From contig DATCLY010000066.1 in assembly GCA_036563665.1 (NCBI GenBank), forward strand, positions 15,890-79,889: 64,000 nucleotides of DNA, given 5' to 3'. This DNA comes from FEN-1219 sp036563665. Lineage in GTDB: Bacteria; Pseudomonadota; Gammaproteobacteria; Steroidobacterales; Rariloculaceae. The first letter of the stretch is position 1; every line of letters starts with the position of its first letter. Of this stretch, positions 41,255-50,079 are shown piece by piece. The position numbers were made by a program, and so were the translations under genes. The notes below the pieces were generated by a model that saw nothing but the letters and a program-made list of their open reading frames with translations, was not told where the DNA came from and did not search any database.

Positions 41255-42052
41255 GTGAGTGACGCGACCCCACGCGATCCGCACGCCCCCGTGCAACGCT
41301 CGGCCGAGTTCCGCTTCTACGCGGAGCTCAACGACTTCCTCCCGCCCGAGCGACGCAGGCGCGCCTTCACGCACACCTTCACCGGCAACCCCTCGGTCAA
41401 GGACACCATCGAAGCGCTCGGCGTGCCGCACACCGAGATCGATCTCGTTCTCGTGAACGGGCGGTCGGTCGGCTTCGAGCATCGGCTCGACGGCGGGGAG
41501 CGCGTGGCCGTCTATCCGACGTTCGAGCGGCTCGACGTGGCGCCCGCCACGCGGCTGCGCCCGCGCCCCTTGCGCGTGACGCGCTTCGTGCTCGACGTGC
41601 ACCTCGGCACGCTGGCCCGCTATCTGCGGCTCGCGGGCTTCGACACCGTGTGGCGCAACGACCTCGACGACGACGAGATCATCGACCTGAGCCTGCGCGA
41701 GCGGCGCATCATCCTCACGCGCGACCGCGGCCTGCTGCGGCACGGACGCGTCACGCACGGCTACTGGCTGCGCGCTACCGACCCCCTCGAGCAGCTCGAG
41801 GAGGTAGTGCACGCGCTGCACCTCGGCGGCTCGCTCGCGCCGTTCGCCCGCTGCCTCGAGTGCAACGGGCTCATCGAGCCGGTGGAAGCCGCCGCGGTGG
41901 CGGCGCTGGTGCCGGCGGGCGTGTGGTCCGAGACGCGCCAATTCACCCGCTGCCGCGGCTGCGGGCGGGTGTACTGGGCGGGCTCCCATCAGCCGCGGCT
42001 CGAGGCCGTGCTCGAGCGCGCGCGGAATGCGGGCGCGGAACGGCGAGCGTGA
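41255..42052 (+). CDS. Mut7-C RNase domain protein with N-terminal ubiquitin-like domain
   Basis: 265 residues. The N-terminal Mut7-C ubiquitin-like domain (about 15-100) has F-R-F-Y-A-E-L-N-D-F-L-P. The PIN-fold Mut7-C RNase domain (about 110-200) has F-V-L-D-V-H-L-G-T-L-A-R-Y-L-R-L-A-G-F-D-T, D-D-D-E-I and I-L-T-R-D-R-G-L-L with the acidic residues. A zinc ribbon closes it: C-L-E-C (about 207-210) and C-R-G-C (about 240-243). The domain is a predicted RNase related to the C-terminus of animal Mut-7. Cellular role unknown. Starts at GTG. Confidence 0.88.
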   Translation: MSDATPRDPHAPVQRSAEFRFYAELNDFLPPERRRRAFTHTFTGNPSVKDTIEALGVPHTEIDLVLVNGRSVGFEHRLDGGERVAVYPTFERLDVAPATRLRPRPLRVTRFVLDVHLGTLARYLRLAGFDTVWRNDLDDDEIIDLSLRERRIILTRDRGLLRHGRVTHGYWLRATDPLEQLEEVVHALHLGGSLAPFARCLECNGLIEPVEAAAVAALVPAGVWSETRQFTRCRGCGRVYWAGSHQPRLEAVLERARNAGAERRA

Positions 42053-42071
42053 CGCCGGCCCGCCCGCAGCG

Positions 42072-42527
42072 TCACGGCGCGGGCTGCATGTTGCGGATGG
42101 CGGCGATCTTCCAGCGTCCGTCCTCGCGCACGAGCACCATCGTGGTCCGGTAATGCCGGTCCACGCCGTCGGTGCGGCCGACGATGTCGTAGGGCCCGTC
42201 CGCGATCGCCACGTCGTCCGTGAGGAAGCGCACGGTCTCGACGCGGATCGAGCGCCGGCCGCCCGTCTCGCGCGTGCTGGCGAGCGATCCTTCGACCACC
42301 GCTTCGCGCCCGAGGCGCAGGGCGCCGGAGGTCACCAGCTGATCGACGTCCTCGGTGAGCAGCGCGCGCAGCGCGGCCGCGTCGTTTTCCTCCCGCGTGC
42401 CGAGGTAGGCCGCCACCACCTCGCGGATCGCGGCCTCGTCCGCCGCGCGATCCGACGGCTGGGCCGATGCGGCGACGGCGAAGACGCCGCACGCGACCAG
42501 CACCGCCGAGAGCCGGGTCGTCCACAT
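42072..42527 (-). CDS. Secreted DUF4440/NTF2-fold protein
   Basis: 151 residues with a signal peptide ending V-A-A-S-A-Q. The domain starts D-E-A-A-I-R-E-V-V-A-A-Y-L-G-T-R-E-E-N-D-A-A-A-L-R-A-L-L and ends Y-R-T-T-M-V-L-V-R-E-D-G-R-W-K-I-A-A-I-R-N-M, the standard DUF4440/SnoaL-like pattern. It has strong AGGAGG before the ATG. It lies 65 bases after the DUF5916 gene on the same strand. No catalytic residues can be assigned. Confidence 0.86.
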   Translation of the reverse strand: MWTTRLSAVLVACGVFAVAASAQPSDRAADEAAIREVVAAYLGTREENDAAALRALLTEDVDQLVTSGALRLGREAVVEGSLASTRETGGRRSIRVETVRFLTDDVAIADGPYDIVGRTDGVDRHYRTTMVLVREDGRWKIAAIRNMQPAP

Positions 42528-42592
42528 CGCACACCTCCTGCCGGCCTTTGAACGCTTCCGCCGTGATAGCACGGCCGTCGACCGTGCGCCAG

Positions 42593-44923
42593 CTAACGCA
42601 GCAGGTCGAGCAGCCGGCTGTACTTGATCACGAGCTCGCGGCCGCGGGGCAGCGCCCCGAGACCCTGCTCGTCGATCTCGTTGTAGACGACGAACAGGCC
42701 CGTGTTGGCGGACTGCAGCCACGAGAAGCGCAGGTTCACGGACGTCGCATCGCGCTGCGTCGAGTCGTTCCGCTGCGCGAGGAGCTGCAGCAGCATGCGC
42801 GGCGAGAACGAGTACGACACGCGCAGGCGCCACAGCCCCACCGTGAAATCGCCGTTCGCCACGGGCAGGTCGTAGTCGTTGTGGAAATAGGCGAGCTCCG
42901 AGCTGAACCTGTCGCCGATGCGGTAGCGCAGCGTGGGCTCGAGCGTCACGCGGTCGCCGCCGAAGCGGCCGCCCACGAACGTCTCGAGCTCGAAGTTGAA
43001 CGGCGCCGAGCGGTCGCCCACATAGACGAGCTGCAGCTCGTCGTGGTGGTAGGTGCCGGGCTCGACGAACGTGCCGGGCACGATCTCGAAACGCTCCTGC
43101 ACGCCCTCGGTGGTGAAATTGATGCCGCTGTGGAACTCGCGCCCGCTGCGGAACTCCCAGTGGGTGTCGAGGTGCAGGAAGCCGGTCTCCTGGAAGTCCT
43201 CGAAGTCCCAGTAGCCGCGATACACGACGTGGGGGCGAATCTCGAACAGGCTCCCCATCCGCGTCGGCCGCACGCGCCGGAAGATGCGTCCCTCGAGCTT
43301 GCGGTAGTCGCTGCGAGCGAGGAAGCCCACCTCGGGATTGAACGCGTCGCCCACCTCCGTGTAGCCCAGGCCGTAGGTCCAGTCCGCGTCGTTGTACTCG
43401 CCGGACACGGAGAACGCGTCGTCCCGGCCGGTCGCGCCCGGCGTGCGCGTCTCGGCCACCCAGCCCTGGATGAGCCCGTTGGCGCCCAGGCCCCAGCGGC
43501 CGTCGATCGCGTACGTCCGGTTCTCGTCGGCGAGCCCCGTGACGGCCGGGCACCGCTGCGGCAGCGGGCTCGGCGTGCCGGACGCCGGCAGGCACAGGCT
43601 GCCGTCGCCGGTGCGCTCCACGTACAGCAGGCCGATGGCCGAGCGGTTCGGATACTCGCGGCTCGCCCTCGCGACCGTGAAGTCGTTCGCGGGCGCGAGC
43701 CCCTCCACGCGCTCCGAGCTCATGCGCAGGAACCCCACGTTGTTGCGTGAGCCCACCTTGCCGGACAAGCGCACGCCGCCTTCGATCGGCACGGGCACGC
43801 CGTTCTCGATGCCGATGCGCCGGCTGAAGAAGAGCTCCGTCTCCTGCGGGTTGCCCACGGTGAACTGCCCCGCGTTCTCGAGAAAGAACGCGCGCTTCTC
43901 CGGGAAGAACAGGCTGAAGCGATCGAGGTTGATCTGCTGCTCGTCCACCTCCACCTGGGCGAAGTCGGTGTTGTAGGTGGCGTCGAGCGTCAGCGCCGGC
44001 GTGATCGAGTACTTGAGGTCGAAGCCGACCTCCTCGTCCGTTCGCCGCGCGGCCAGCGCGCCGCCTTCCTGCGACTTGCCGAGCGCATAGGGCGTGAGCT
44101 GCAGGTTGCGCTGCGCCGGCGGGCGGATGCCTTCGATCGAGCCCGCCTCCGAGACGCGGAACAGCGTGCGGTCCTGCGAGAGAGGCGCCCAGAACGCCAC
44201 CTCGTTGTTGCGGCGAATCCGGCGCTCGAAGTTGAAGCCCCACGTCTGCTCGGGCTCGGTGCCGTAGCGCAGCGAGGTGAACGGGATCTCCATCTCCGCG
44301 CTCCAGCCGATGTCGGACACCGACGTGCGCACGCTCCAGGCCGCATCCCAGTTCGAGTTGAAGCCGCCCTCGCCGCCGGAGATCGCCTGTCCCTGGGTCT
44401 CGCGCACCACCTGGCCGTCGTACTCGATGCCGGCCGGATTCGTGCCGAAGACGAAACCGTTCTGCCGATCGAGCAGCCCGTCGATGAGCACGCGGAAGCT
44501 GTCGGTGTCCTCGAGCGAGGAATCCCGCCGGCTGTCGGTGGACACGATGCGCAGCGGCTCGTCGTCGTACGCGATCAGGCCGATGTAGAGCGCCCGCTCG
44601 GTGAATCCGACGTACACCTCCGTGCGCTGGCTCACCGGCTGCCCGGCGCGCGGCTGGATCTGCCAGAAATCGTCGATCGGCTCCACGCCTTCCCAGGCGG
44701 GGTCGCCGGCCACCTGGCCGTCGAGCGTGGGGGCCGCGGGGAGCGCGAACGCGCGCGCCACCGGACGCGCGGACGGCGGCGACGGCGCGGGCGCCTCGAG
44801 CCTGGGCTGCGCACGGGCGGCGCCCGCCAGCGCCGCGGCGAGCGCCACGCAGAGCGAGGCCGTCGAGCGGCGAACGGGACTGGAGCGAAGGAGTGAACGC
44901 AGACCGACGGACGGATCGGGCAC
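42593..44923 (-). CDS. DUF5916 outer-membrane protein with N-terminal sugar-binding-like domain
   Basis: About 776 residues. After the signal peptide (ends G-A-A-R-A-Q) comes a CBM9-like domain at about 55-230 (L-D-G-Q-V-A-G-D-P-A-W, E-V-Y-V-G-F-T-E-R-A-L-Y-I-G). Then come the DUF5916 conserved blocks N-T-D-F-A-Q-V-E-V-D-E-Q-Q-I-N-L-D-R-F and F-F-P-E-K-R-A-F-F-L-E-N, and a long beta-barrel ending in L-R. The family is probably an outer-membrane barrel that binds a glycan or other ligand; its function is unproven. The start is uncertain (GTG at 44923, or TTG at 44989), with no good ribosome site for either. Confidence 0.85.
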   Translation of the reverse strand: MPDPSVGLRSLLRSSPVRRSTASLCVALAAALAGAARAQPRLEAPAPSPPSARPVARAFALPAAPTLDGQVAGDPAWEGVEPIDDFWQIQPRAGQPVSQRTEVYVGFTERALYIGLIAYDDEPLRIVSTDSRRDSSLEDTDSFRVLIDGLLDRQNGFVFGTNPAGIEYDGQVVRETQGQAISGGEGGFNSNWDAAWSVRTSVSDIGWSAEMEIPFTSLRYGTEPEQTWGFNFERRIRRNNEVAFWAPLSQDRTLFRVSEAGSIEGIRPPAQRNLQLTPYALGKSQEGGALAARRTDEEVGFDLKYSITPALTLDATYNTDFAQVEVDEQQINLDRFSLFFPEKRAFFLENAGQFTVGNPQETELFFSRRIGIENGVPVPIEGGVRLSGKVGSRNNVGFLRMSSERVEGLAPANDFTVARASREYPNRSAIGLLYVERTGDGSLCLPASGTPSPLPQRCPAVTGLADENRTYAIDGRWGLGANGLIQGWVAETRTPGATGRDDAFSVSGEYNDADWTYGLGYTEVGDAFNPEVGFLARSDYRKLEGRIFRRVRPTRMGSLFEIRPHVVYRGYWDFEDFQETGFLHLDTHWEFRSGREFHSGINFTTEGVQERFEIVPGTFVEPGTYHHDELQLVYVGDRSAPFNFELETFVGGRFGGDRVTLEPTLRYRIGDRFSSELAYFHNDYDLPVANGDFTVGLWRLRVSYSFSPRMLLQLLAQRNDSTQRDATSVNLRFSWLQSANTGLFVVYNEIDEQGLGALPRGRELVIKYSRLLDLLR

Positions 44924-45091
44924 TGACGCGCGGATCAAGCGGCGGGCTCCTTGTTGCTCGTTGTTGGCGGTCCGGCCCCCTTCTCGCAACGGCCACGCCG
45001 CTCGGCGGCCATTATGGCCGAACTTCGCGGCACTCGGTCAGGCGAGGAGCTCCGTTCGATTCGGGCCGGGCAACGGCGGCGGCGGGGCATC

Positions 45092-45127
45092 GCGCAACGC
45101 CTCGCGGGCCGCGGCGAGGCGTTGCGC
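45092..45127. terminator. Fourteen-pair perfect hairpin downstream of the tannase gene
   Basis: GCGCAACGCCTCGC (45092-45105) and GCGAGGCGTTGCGC (45114-45127) pair perfectly around an eight-base loop. It lies about 80 bases after the tannase stop and before the DUF5916 start. It has no T-run, so it may be a rho-type 3'-end stabiliser. Confidence 0.4.
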
Positions 45128-45204
45128 CACCTCCCGCCGCCGCACGCGACGCGCCACGCCCTCGCGGGCGGGCACGCGCGATCCGCGAGCCGCGCGCGGC
45201 GTCG

Positions 45205-46767
45205 TCACTCGGGCGCCGCGCACTCGAAGTTGCGCTCGTCGTTCGGGTCGCCGCGGCCGCGATAGCGGGCCACCTGCGGGTGCGGGCACAGCGGACGCGT
45301 CATCACGACCTTGCCGTCCTGCTCCTTGCTCGCCACGATGCGCTCGGGCGCCTTGCCTTCCTCCACCCAGCCCGCGATCGCCGCCATGAAGTCCGCGCGG
45401 TCGGGGCCCGCGCCGCCGCGGCAGTGGCCCACGCCGGGCATCATGAACAGCCGCAGGTACTCGTCCGTGAACGCCTTGCCGTCGCCGCCCGTGGCCTTGG
45501 CCGCGTGCTCGACCACGTTGTCGTAGTAGTGGATCGTCTGCCGCGGCATCACGCCCGGGTCGTTCCAGCCGTGGTAGATGATCAGCTTGCCGCCGCGCGC
45601 CTTGAAGTCGCGCAGATCCGGGTCCACGGCGTTCAGCACGCCGTAGAGCTTGGCGTCCACGAGCTCGACGTCCGAGTCGAAATCGAACGTGCGCCAGTCC
45701 CAATTCGGGTTCTCGAACGTCATGCCGCCGATCACGGCGACGTCGATCGCGAACGGCTCCCGGCCGTTCATGATGAGCGCCCAGCCGGGGTTGTTCGGCT
45801 GCGGCCCCTCGCTGCCGGGCTCGAGGCCGGGGTAGATCTGCACGCCCGTGCGCGGGTTCACCGCGCCCTGGTAGATCTTCTCGAGCGCGTCGATCTGCTG
45901 CGGCGCGAGACATTGCTCCGTGCGCCCGGACTGGCACGCCAGCACGCTCGGGTCGAAGTCGCAGGTGCGCGGGTCGGTGAGGATGCCGTCCTTCACGCCG
46001 TCGTCGGCGTCGCACGCCTCGAGCACCGCGTTGCTCACGAGCGTGAGGTCGTCTCGCGTGAGCACGGCGCCCGGCGTCTTGAGCGTGGCGTGCGCCGTCC
46101 AGAGCTGGCCGATGTGCAGGTGCGTGAAGGTGTTCACCGGCGCGCCGGAGACGATGCCGTCGTAGTCCTCCGGGAAGCGCTGCGCCTCCATGAGGCCTTG
46201 GCGCCCGCCGGTGGAGCAGCCGTTGAAATACGAATACTCGGGGCCGTTGCCGTAGTGCGCCTCGATGACGGCTTTCGCCTTCACCGTCATCTCGTGAATG
46301 GCACGATAGCCGTAGTCGATCACGCGCTGGCGGTCGGAGAGCCACGCCGTGTCGCCCGCCTCGTGCCCGGTGTCCGTGGACGCCGACGCGTAGCCCGCGC
46401 GCACGGCCTCGGCCATGGCCGGATAGCTGATGATGCCGGCGAGGCCCCCGCCGCCCACGGCCTGGAAGCGGCCGTTCCAGCGCTCGCCTTCCGGCAGCCA
46501 GACCTCGAAGCGGATGGCCGGCGAGACGACGCCCGCCACGCGGCACATGGCGGGCACCTCTAGCGCGCGGCCCGCGCCCGGGCCCTGCGTGGGGCCGGGC
46601 GGCGTGAACGTGCCGGCCGGGACGCGCTCGGCCAGCGTGATGCGCGTGTCGGGCAGCTCGAGCCCGGTCAAGTCCTCGCACGCAGTGGCGCCCAGCGCGC
46701 CGGAAGCGCCGAGCAGCGCCGCCGCCCCGACCGCGCACGAAACCGTCGTCTTCTGCTGTGTCCTCAT
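45205..46767 (-). CDS. Tannase/feruloyl esterase family protein, secreted
   Basis: 520 residues with a signal peptide ending A-L-G-A-T-A. The family's CS-D-HC motif is present: nucleophile Ser in N-G-C-S-T-G-G-R-Q-G near 182, Asp in G-W-N-D-P-G near 399, and His in G-V-G-H-C-R-G-G near 445. Two cysteines neighbour the Ser and His and are expected to form the diagnostic disulfide. A lid domain (about 230-360) includes D-G-V-K-D-G-I-L-T-D-P-R-T-C-D-F-D-P, with calcium-site character. It hydrolyses esters of hydroxycinnamic or gallic acid outside the cytoplasm. Ribosome site GGAAGGGG. Substrate class is inferred from the family. Confidence 0.9.
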   Translation of the reverse strand: MRTQQKTTVSCAVGAAALLGASGALGATACEDLTGLELPDTRITLAERVPAGTFTPPGPTQGPGAGRALEVPAMCRVAGVVSPAIRFEVWLPEGERWNGRFQAVGGGGLAGIISYPAMAEAVRAGYASASTDTGHEAGDTAWLSDRQRVIDYGYRAIHEMTVKAKAVIEAHYGNGPEYSYFNGCSTGGRQGLMEAQRFPEDYDGIVSGAPVNTFTHLHIGQLWTAHATLKTPGAVLTRDDLTLVSNAVLEACDADDGVKDGILTDPRTCDFDPSVLACQSGRTEQCLAPQQIDALEKIYQGAVNPRTGVQIYPGLEPGSEGPQPNNPGWALIMNGREPFAIDVAVIGGMTFENPNWDWRTFDFDSDVELVDAKLYGVLNAVDPDLRDFKARGGKLIIYHGWNDPGVMPRQTIHYYDNVVEHAAKATGGDGKAFTDEYLRLFMMPGVGHCRGGAGPDRADFMAAIAGWVEEGKAPERIVASKEQDGKVVMTRPLCPHPQVARYRGRGDPNDERNFECAAPE

Positions 46768-46862
46768 GGGTCCCCTTCCAAACCGGCCCCCTCTTCGAAG
46801 CATAGGAGAGTTCCGGCATCCATGTCATTCCTCGGCCGCGCCCCGCCGCTCCGCGGCGCGCG

Positions 46863-47966
46863 CTATCCCCAGACCTCGTGGGCCACCTCCACGATCCGGG
46901 AAAGCTTCGCCCACTGCTCGTCCTCGCCGAGCAGATTGCCCTCCTCGGTGGAGGCGAAGCCGCATTGGCAGGAGAGGCACAGGCGGTCCGGGTCCGCGAA
47001 CCGCGCCGCCTCGTCGATGCGGCGCTTGATGTGGTCCTTGCTCTCGAGCGCCCCCCGCTTGGTCGTCACGATGCCGAGCACCGCGATCTTGTCCCGCGGC
47101 AGGAACCGCAGCACCTCGAAGCTCCCGGAACGCTCGTCGTCGTACTCGAGAAAGAGCCCGTGCACGCGCAGGCGGTTGAACAGCACGTCCTGCACGGCCT
47201 CGTAGCCGCCCTCGCCCATGAACGTGGAGCGGTAGTTGCCGCGGCAGAGGTGCACCGTCACGATCATGTCCGGCGGAGCGTCGGCGATCGCCTCGTTCAC
47301 GAGGTCGGCGAAGCGCTCGGCGAGCCGCGCGGGATCGTCGCCGCGCTCGGCCATCTGCTGGCGATAGCGCGGATCGCACAGCATCGCGAGAAACACTTCG
47401 TCGAGCTGCAGGTAGCGGCAGCCCGCCGCCGCGAACGCCCGCACGGCGTCGCGGTAGGCGCGGCCGAGGTCCGCGAAGAGCTCCTCGCGATCCGGATACA
47501 CCGACTCGTCGATCGGCAACGGCGCGGGCCGGCCGTAGAGCGCCGAAGGCGCGGGCAGCGTCATCTTGGGCGTGCGCCGCGTCCGCTCCCGGAGGAAACG
47601 GAAGTGCTCGATCATCGGGTGACCGGAAAAGCGGATCTTGCCCGCCACGCGCACGCCTTCGGCCCGGGTGGCCGCGCCCGCGAACGCGACGCCCGTTGGC
47701 AGCGCGTGCCGTGCGAGGCCGTCGAGGCCCCAGAGGAAGTCGAGGTGCCACCACGAGCGGCGCAGCTCCCCGTCCGTGACGGCCTCGAGCCCGGTGCGCT
47801 CCTGCGCCGCGATGACGCGCTCGATCTCCCGGTCCTCGATCTCCTCGAGCGCCGCGGCGCCGAGCGCGCCCGCCGCGTGCCGCGCCCGCGCCTCCTTGAG
47901 CGCGGCCGGACGCAGCAGGCTGCCGACGTGCTCGGCGCGGAAAGGCGGTCGGGTGCGTGCGCTCAT
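46863..47966 (-). CDS. Cobalamin-independent methionine synthase II family protein
   Basis: 367 residues, again only the MetE C-terminal half. Starts R-A-E-H-V-G-S-L-L-R-P. Substrate loop L-Q-L-D-E-V-F-L. Zinc ligands: H-x-C in T-V-H-L-C-R-G-N near 235, Glu in L-E-Y-D-D-E, and Cys in C-Q-C-G-F-A-S. An upstream ATG at 47975 is equally possible. This is a different paralogue from the protein at 15574 (H-L-C-R-G-N against H-V-C-F-G-S-W) and closer to YxjG-like proteins. Divergent from a VOC protein. It may demethylate or transfer methyl groups to thiols. Confidence 0.86.
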   Translation of the reverse strand: MSARTRPPFRAEHVGSLLRPAALKEARARHAAGALGAAALEEIEDREIERVIAAQERTGLEAVTDGELRRSWWHLDFLWGLDGLARHALPTGVAFAGAATRAEGVRVAGKIRFSGHPMIEHFRFLRERTRRTPKMTLPAPSALYGRPAPLPIDESVYPDREELFADLGRAYRDAVRAFAAAGCRYLQLDEVFLAMLCDPRYRQQMAERGDDPARLAERFADLVNEAIADAPPDMIVTVHLCRGNYRSTFMGEGGYEAVQDVLFNRLRVHGLFLEYDDERSGSFEVLRFLPRDKIAVLGIVTTKRGALESKDHIKRRIDEAARFADPDRLCLSCQCGFASTEEGNLLGEDEQWAKLSRIVEVAHEVWG

Positions 47967-48052
47967 CGCCCGCATGGTAACCGCCCCGGCCTCGCTTGAC
48001 GCTCCCCGTTCGCGCTTCGACACTCGGACGACCTTCACCGTTGGAGAAGCCC

Positions 48053-48571
48053 ATGAGCCAGGCCGTCGAAACGCTGCTCGACGACTACGACCGAGGCCGG
48101 CTGTCGCGGCGGGATCTCGTCCTCGCGCTGACCGCGCTCGGGGCGGCGGCGCGCGCCGCCGTGGCGCAGCGTCCGGTGCTCGCCGCCCGCACCCTGAACC
48201 ACGTGAGCCTGATCGTCTCCGATCTGGAACGATCCACGGCGTTCTATCAGCGCCTGTTCGGTCTCGGCGTGAAGAGCCGGCAGGACGGCGGCATCAACCT
48301 CGCCGTGGGCGACGCGTTCCTCGGCATCTATCAGGGCAGGCCGGGAACCGCGGCGCGTATCGACCACTTCTGCTTCGGCCTCGAGGACTTCGACGCCGAG
48401 CGCACCCTGCGGGCGCTGGAGGCGGCGGGCGTTCGCGGCGAATCGCGCGTCCGCGACGGCGTCACCCAGGTCTACTGCACGGATCCGGACGGCCTGCGCG
48501 TGCAGCTGCAGGACGTGAGCTTCTGCGGCGGCGTCGGCCCGCTCGGCAACGAGTGCAGCGCGGCACCGTAG
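48053..48571 (+). CDS. Vicinal oxygen chelate (glyoxalase/extradiol dioxygenase-like) protein
   Basis: 172 residues. The N-terminal ~40 residues contain S-R-R-D-L-V-L-A-L-T-A-L-G-A-A, Tat-like, suggesting export. The VOC domain follows: L-N-H-V-S-L-I-V-S-D-L-E-R-S-T-A-F-Y-Q-R-L-F-G-L, then R-I-D-H-F-C-F-G-L-E-D-F, and Y-C-T-D-P-D-G-L-R-V-Q-L-Q-D-V. Metal-binding candidates are the first His, the H-F-C His, and a late Gln where Glu is usual, so the metal site may be altered. Ribosome site TTGGAGAAG. Ends in a REP-filled convergent gap. Confidence 0.82.
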   Translation: MSQAVETLLDDYDRGRLSRRDLVLALTALGAAARAAVAQRPVLAARTLNHVSLIVSDLERSTAFYQRLFGLGVKSRQDGGINLAVGDAFLGIYQGRPGTAARIDHFCFGLEDFDAERTLRALEAAGVRGESRVRDGVTQVYCTDPDGLRVQLQDVSFCGGVGPLGNECSAAP

Positions 48572-48610
48572 ATGCAGGTCGAGCGGCGCGCCGAGGGCCG
48601 CCGCGAAGAG

Positions 48611-48682
48611 TCGCGGCTGGAAAGCCGCCCCACCTGGCGCTTGGGGGGCGGGAGCGCCTTTCCAGGCGCGACGCTTCGCGCC
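48611..48682. repeat. REP/BIME-like double hairpin, copy 2
   Basis: The left unit begins TCGCGGCTGGAAAG and continues CCGCCCCACC. The right unit, from 48645, is the inverse, GGGCGGGAGCGCCTTTCC then AGGCGCGA. It lies between the converging VOC and DUF1552 genes. Confidence 0.65.
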
Positions 48683-48739
48683 GGGCGCGCACGAACGGCC
48701 GGCCGCCGCAAAAGCGGCGGCCGGCGCTCGCGCTCGAGG

Positions 48740-50077
48740 CTAGACCAGGAAGCGGCCGGTGCTGACGCCGATCGACTCGACCTCGGCGCCGAGCAGGTCC
48801 GCCATTCCGAGCAGCAGGTTCGACGTCGGCGTGTCCTTCGGCGCCGCGATGTGCCGGTTGCCTTCCAGGCGACCGTTGGCACGGCCGAGCAGCAGCGCGG
48901 GCACGTTGTGCCGATCGTGCACCAGGCCGTTGCTCATGCCCGCGCCGAAGTAGATCAGCGTGGAGTCGAGCAGGTTGCCGTCGCCGTCCGGCGTGGCCCG
49001 CAGCTTGTCGCAGAACTCCGCGAGCTTGGCGGTGTGATACGTGTTGATCCGCGCGTACTGATCGAGGCTCTCCGGCGTGTTCTTGTGGTGCGACGTGGAG
49101 TGGTGCGGCTCCTTCACGCCGACGAAGGCGTAGCTGCGGCCGCTGCCCTCGTGGCCCACCATGAAGCTGAACACGCGCGTGATGTCGCCCTGGAACGCGA
49201 GATGGATCAGGTCGTACGTCACGGTCATGTGGGCGTCGAAGTCGTCCGGGATGCCCACCGGCGCGCCCGTGGCCGTGGCGATGGCGTGCGAGCGCGCCTC
49301 CATCTTCTCGAGCTGCTGCTCGACTCGACGGATGTTCGTGAGGTACTCGTCGAGGATGGCGTTGTCGCTCGCGCCCAGCATGCGCTCGAGCCGCTTCGTC
49401 TCGTGCAGGACGGAGTCGAGCATGCTCTTCTTCGCGCGCAGCCGCGCGAGACGCTGCTCGGGCGTGCCGGGATCGCCGAACATGCGCTCGAAGGTGACCT
49501 GCGGGTTCACCGAGACCGGCAGCGGGCTGAAGTCGTCGTACCACGCCATCGTGTTGAAGAACACGCACGGATATCCGTCGCACGCGCCGGCCGAGGTGCC
49601 CATGTCCTCGGTGCCGAGCTCGAGCGAGCGCAGCGGCGTGTCGCCGGCGATCGCGTCGGCAATGTACTGGTCGATCGACTTTTTGGACTGGATGAGATTG
49701 AAGTCACCGTTCCTGCCGATGGGCCCGGTGCCGTTCAGGAACGCGGCGCTGGCGCCCATGTGGATGCCGCCCATGTCCTTGTTGCCGTCCGGCGCCTTGA
49801 GCTGGCTGATCGTGGTGAGGTAGTCACGATGCCGCTCGAGCGGCTTCATGATGACGTTGAGCTCGAAGTCCTTCTTCCCGACCTTCTCGGGATGCCACAT
49901 GCCCGGATAGATGCCGTTCGGCACGTAAATGGCGCCGAATCGGAGCCGCTCCCGCGCGGCGGTGAGAGACTGCGCGGTCGCCGCCGGCACCATGGCGTCC
50001 AGCAACGGCAGCGCGATGGCCACGCCCGCCCCCCTCAGAAACGTTCGGCGATTCAAATGTTTCTTCGTGACGAACAT
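48740..50077 (-). CDS. DUF1552 Tat-exported protein
   Basis: 445 residues. A twin-arginine signal starts it (N-R-R-T-F-L-R-G-A-G-V-A-I-A-L-P-L-L-D-A-M). The body matches DUF1552, which is distantly sulfatase/alkaline-phosphatase-like: F-G-A-I-Y-V-P-N-G, then P-L-E-R-H-R-D-Y-L-T-T-I-S, H-M-G-A-S-A-A-F-L, S-I-D-Q-Y-I-A, L-L-D-S-T-L-I-Y-F-G-A-G-M-S-N-G-L-V-H-D-R-H-N-V-P. A pair of cysteines (A-C-D-G-Y-P-C) fits a disulfide. Two bases separate its ATG from the stop of the DUF1592 gene, with GGGGAGAG upstream, so the two are tightly coupled. Function unknown. Confidence 0.9.
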   Translation of the reverse strand: MFVTKKHLNRRTFLRGAGVAIALPLLDAMVPAATAQSLTAARERLRFGAIYVPNGIYPGMWHPEKVGKKDFELNVIMKPLERHRDYLTTISQLKAPDGNKDMGGIHMGASAAFLNGTGPIGRNGDFNLIQSKKSIDQYIADAIAGDTPLRSLELGTEDMGTSAGACDGYPCVFFNTMAWYDDFSPLPVSVNPQVTFERMFGDPGTPEQRLARLRAKKSMLDSVLHETKRLERMLGASDNAILDEYLTNIRRVEQQLEKMEARSHAIATATGAPVGIPDDFDAHMTVTYDLIHLAFQGDITRVFSFMVGHEGSGRSYAFVGVKEPHHSTSHHKNTPESLDQYARINTYHTAKLAEFCDKLRATPDGDGNLLDSTLIYFGAGMSNGLVHDRHNVPALLLGRANGRLEGNRHIAAPKDTPTSNLLLGMADLLGAEVESIGVSTGRFLV

Positions 50078-50079
50078 GC

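Noticed and set aside
45038..45211. A possible small gene downstream of the tannase (V-A-Q-R-L-A-A-A-R-E-A-L-R)
   Set aside because: The peptide-like look comes from translating the 14-pair hairpin. No ribosome site and no family.
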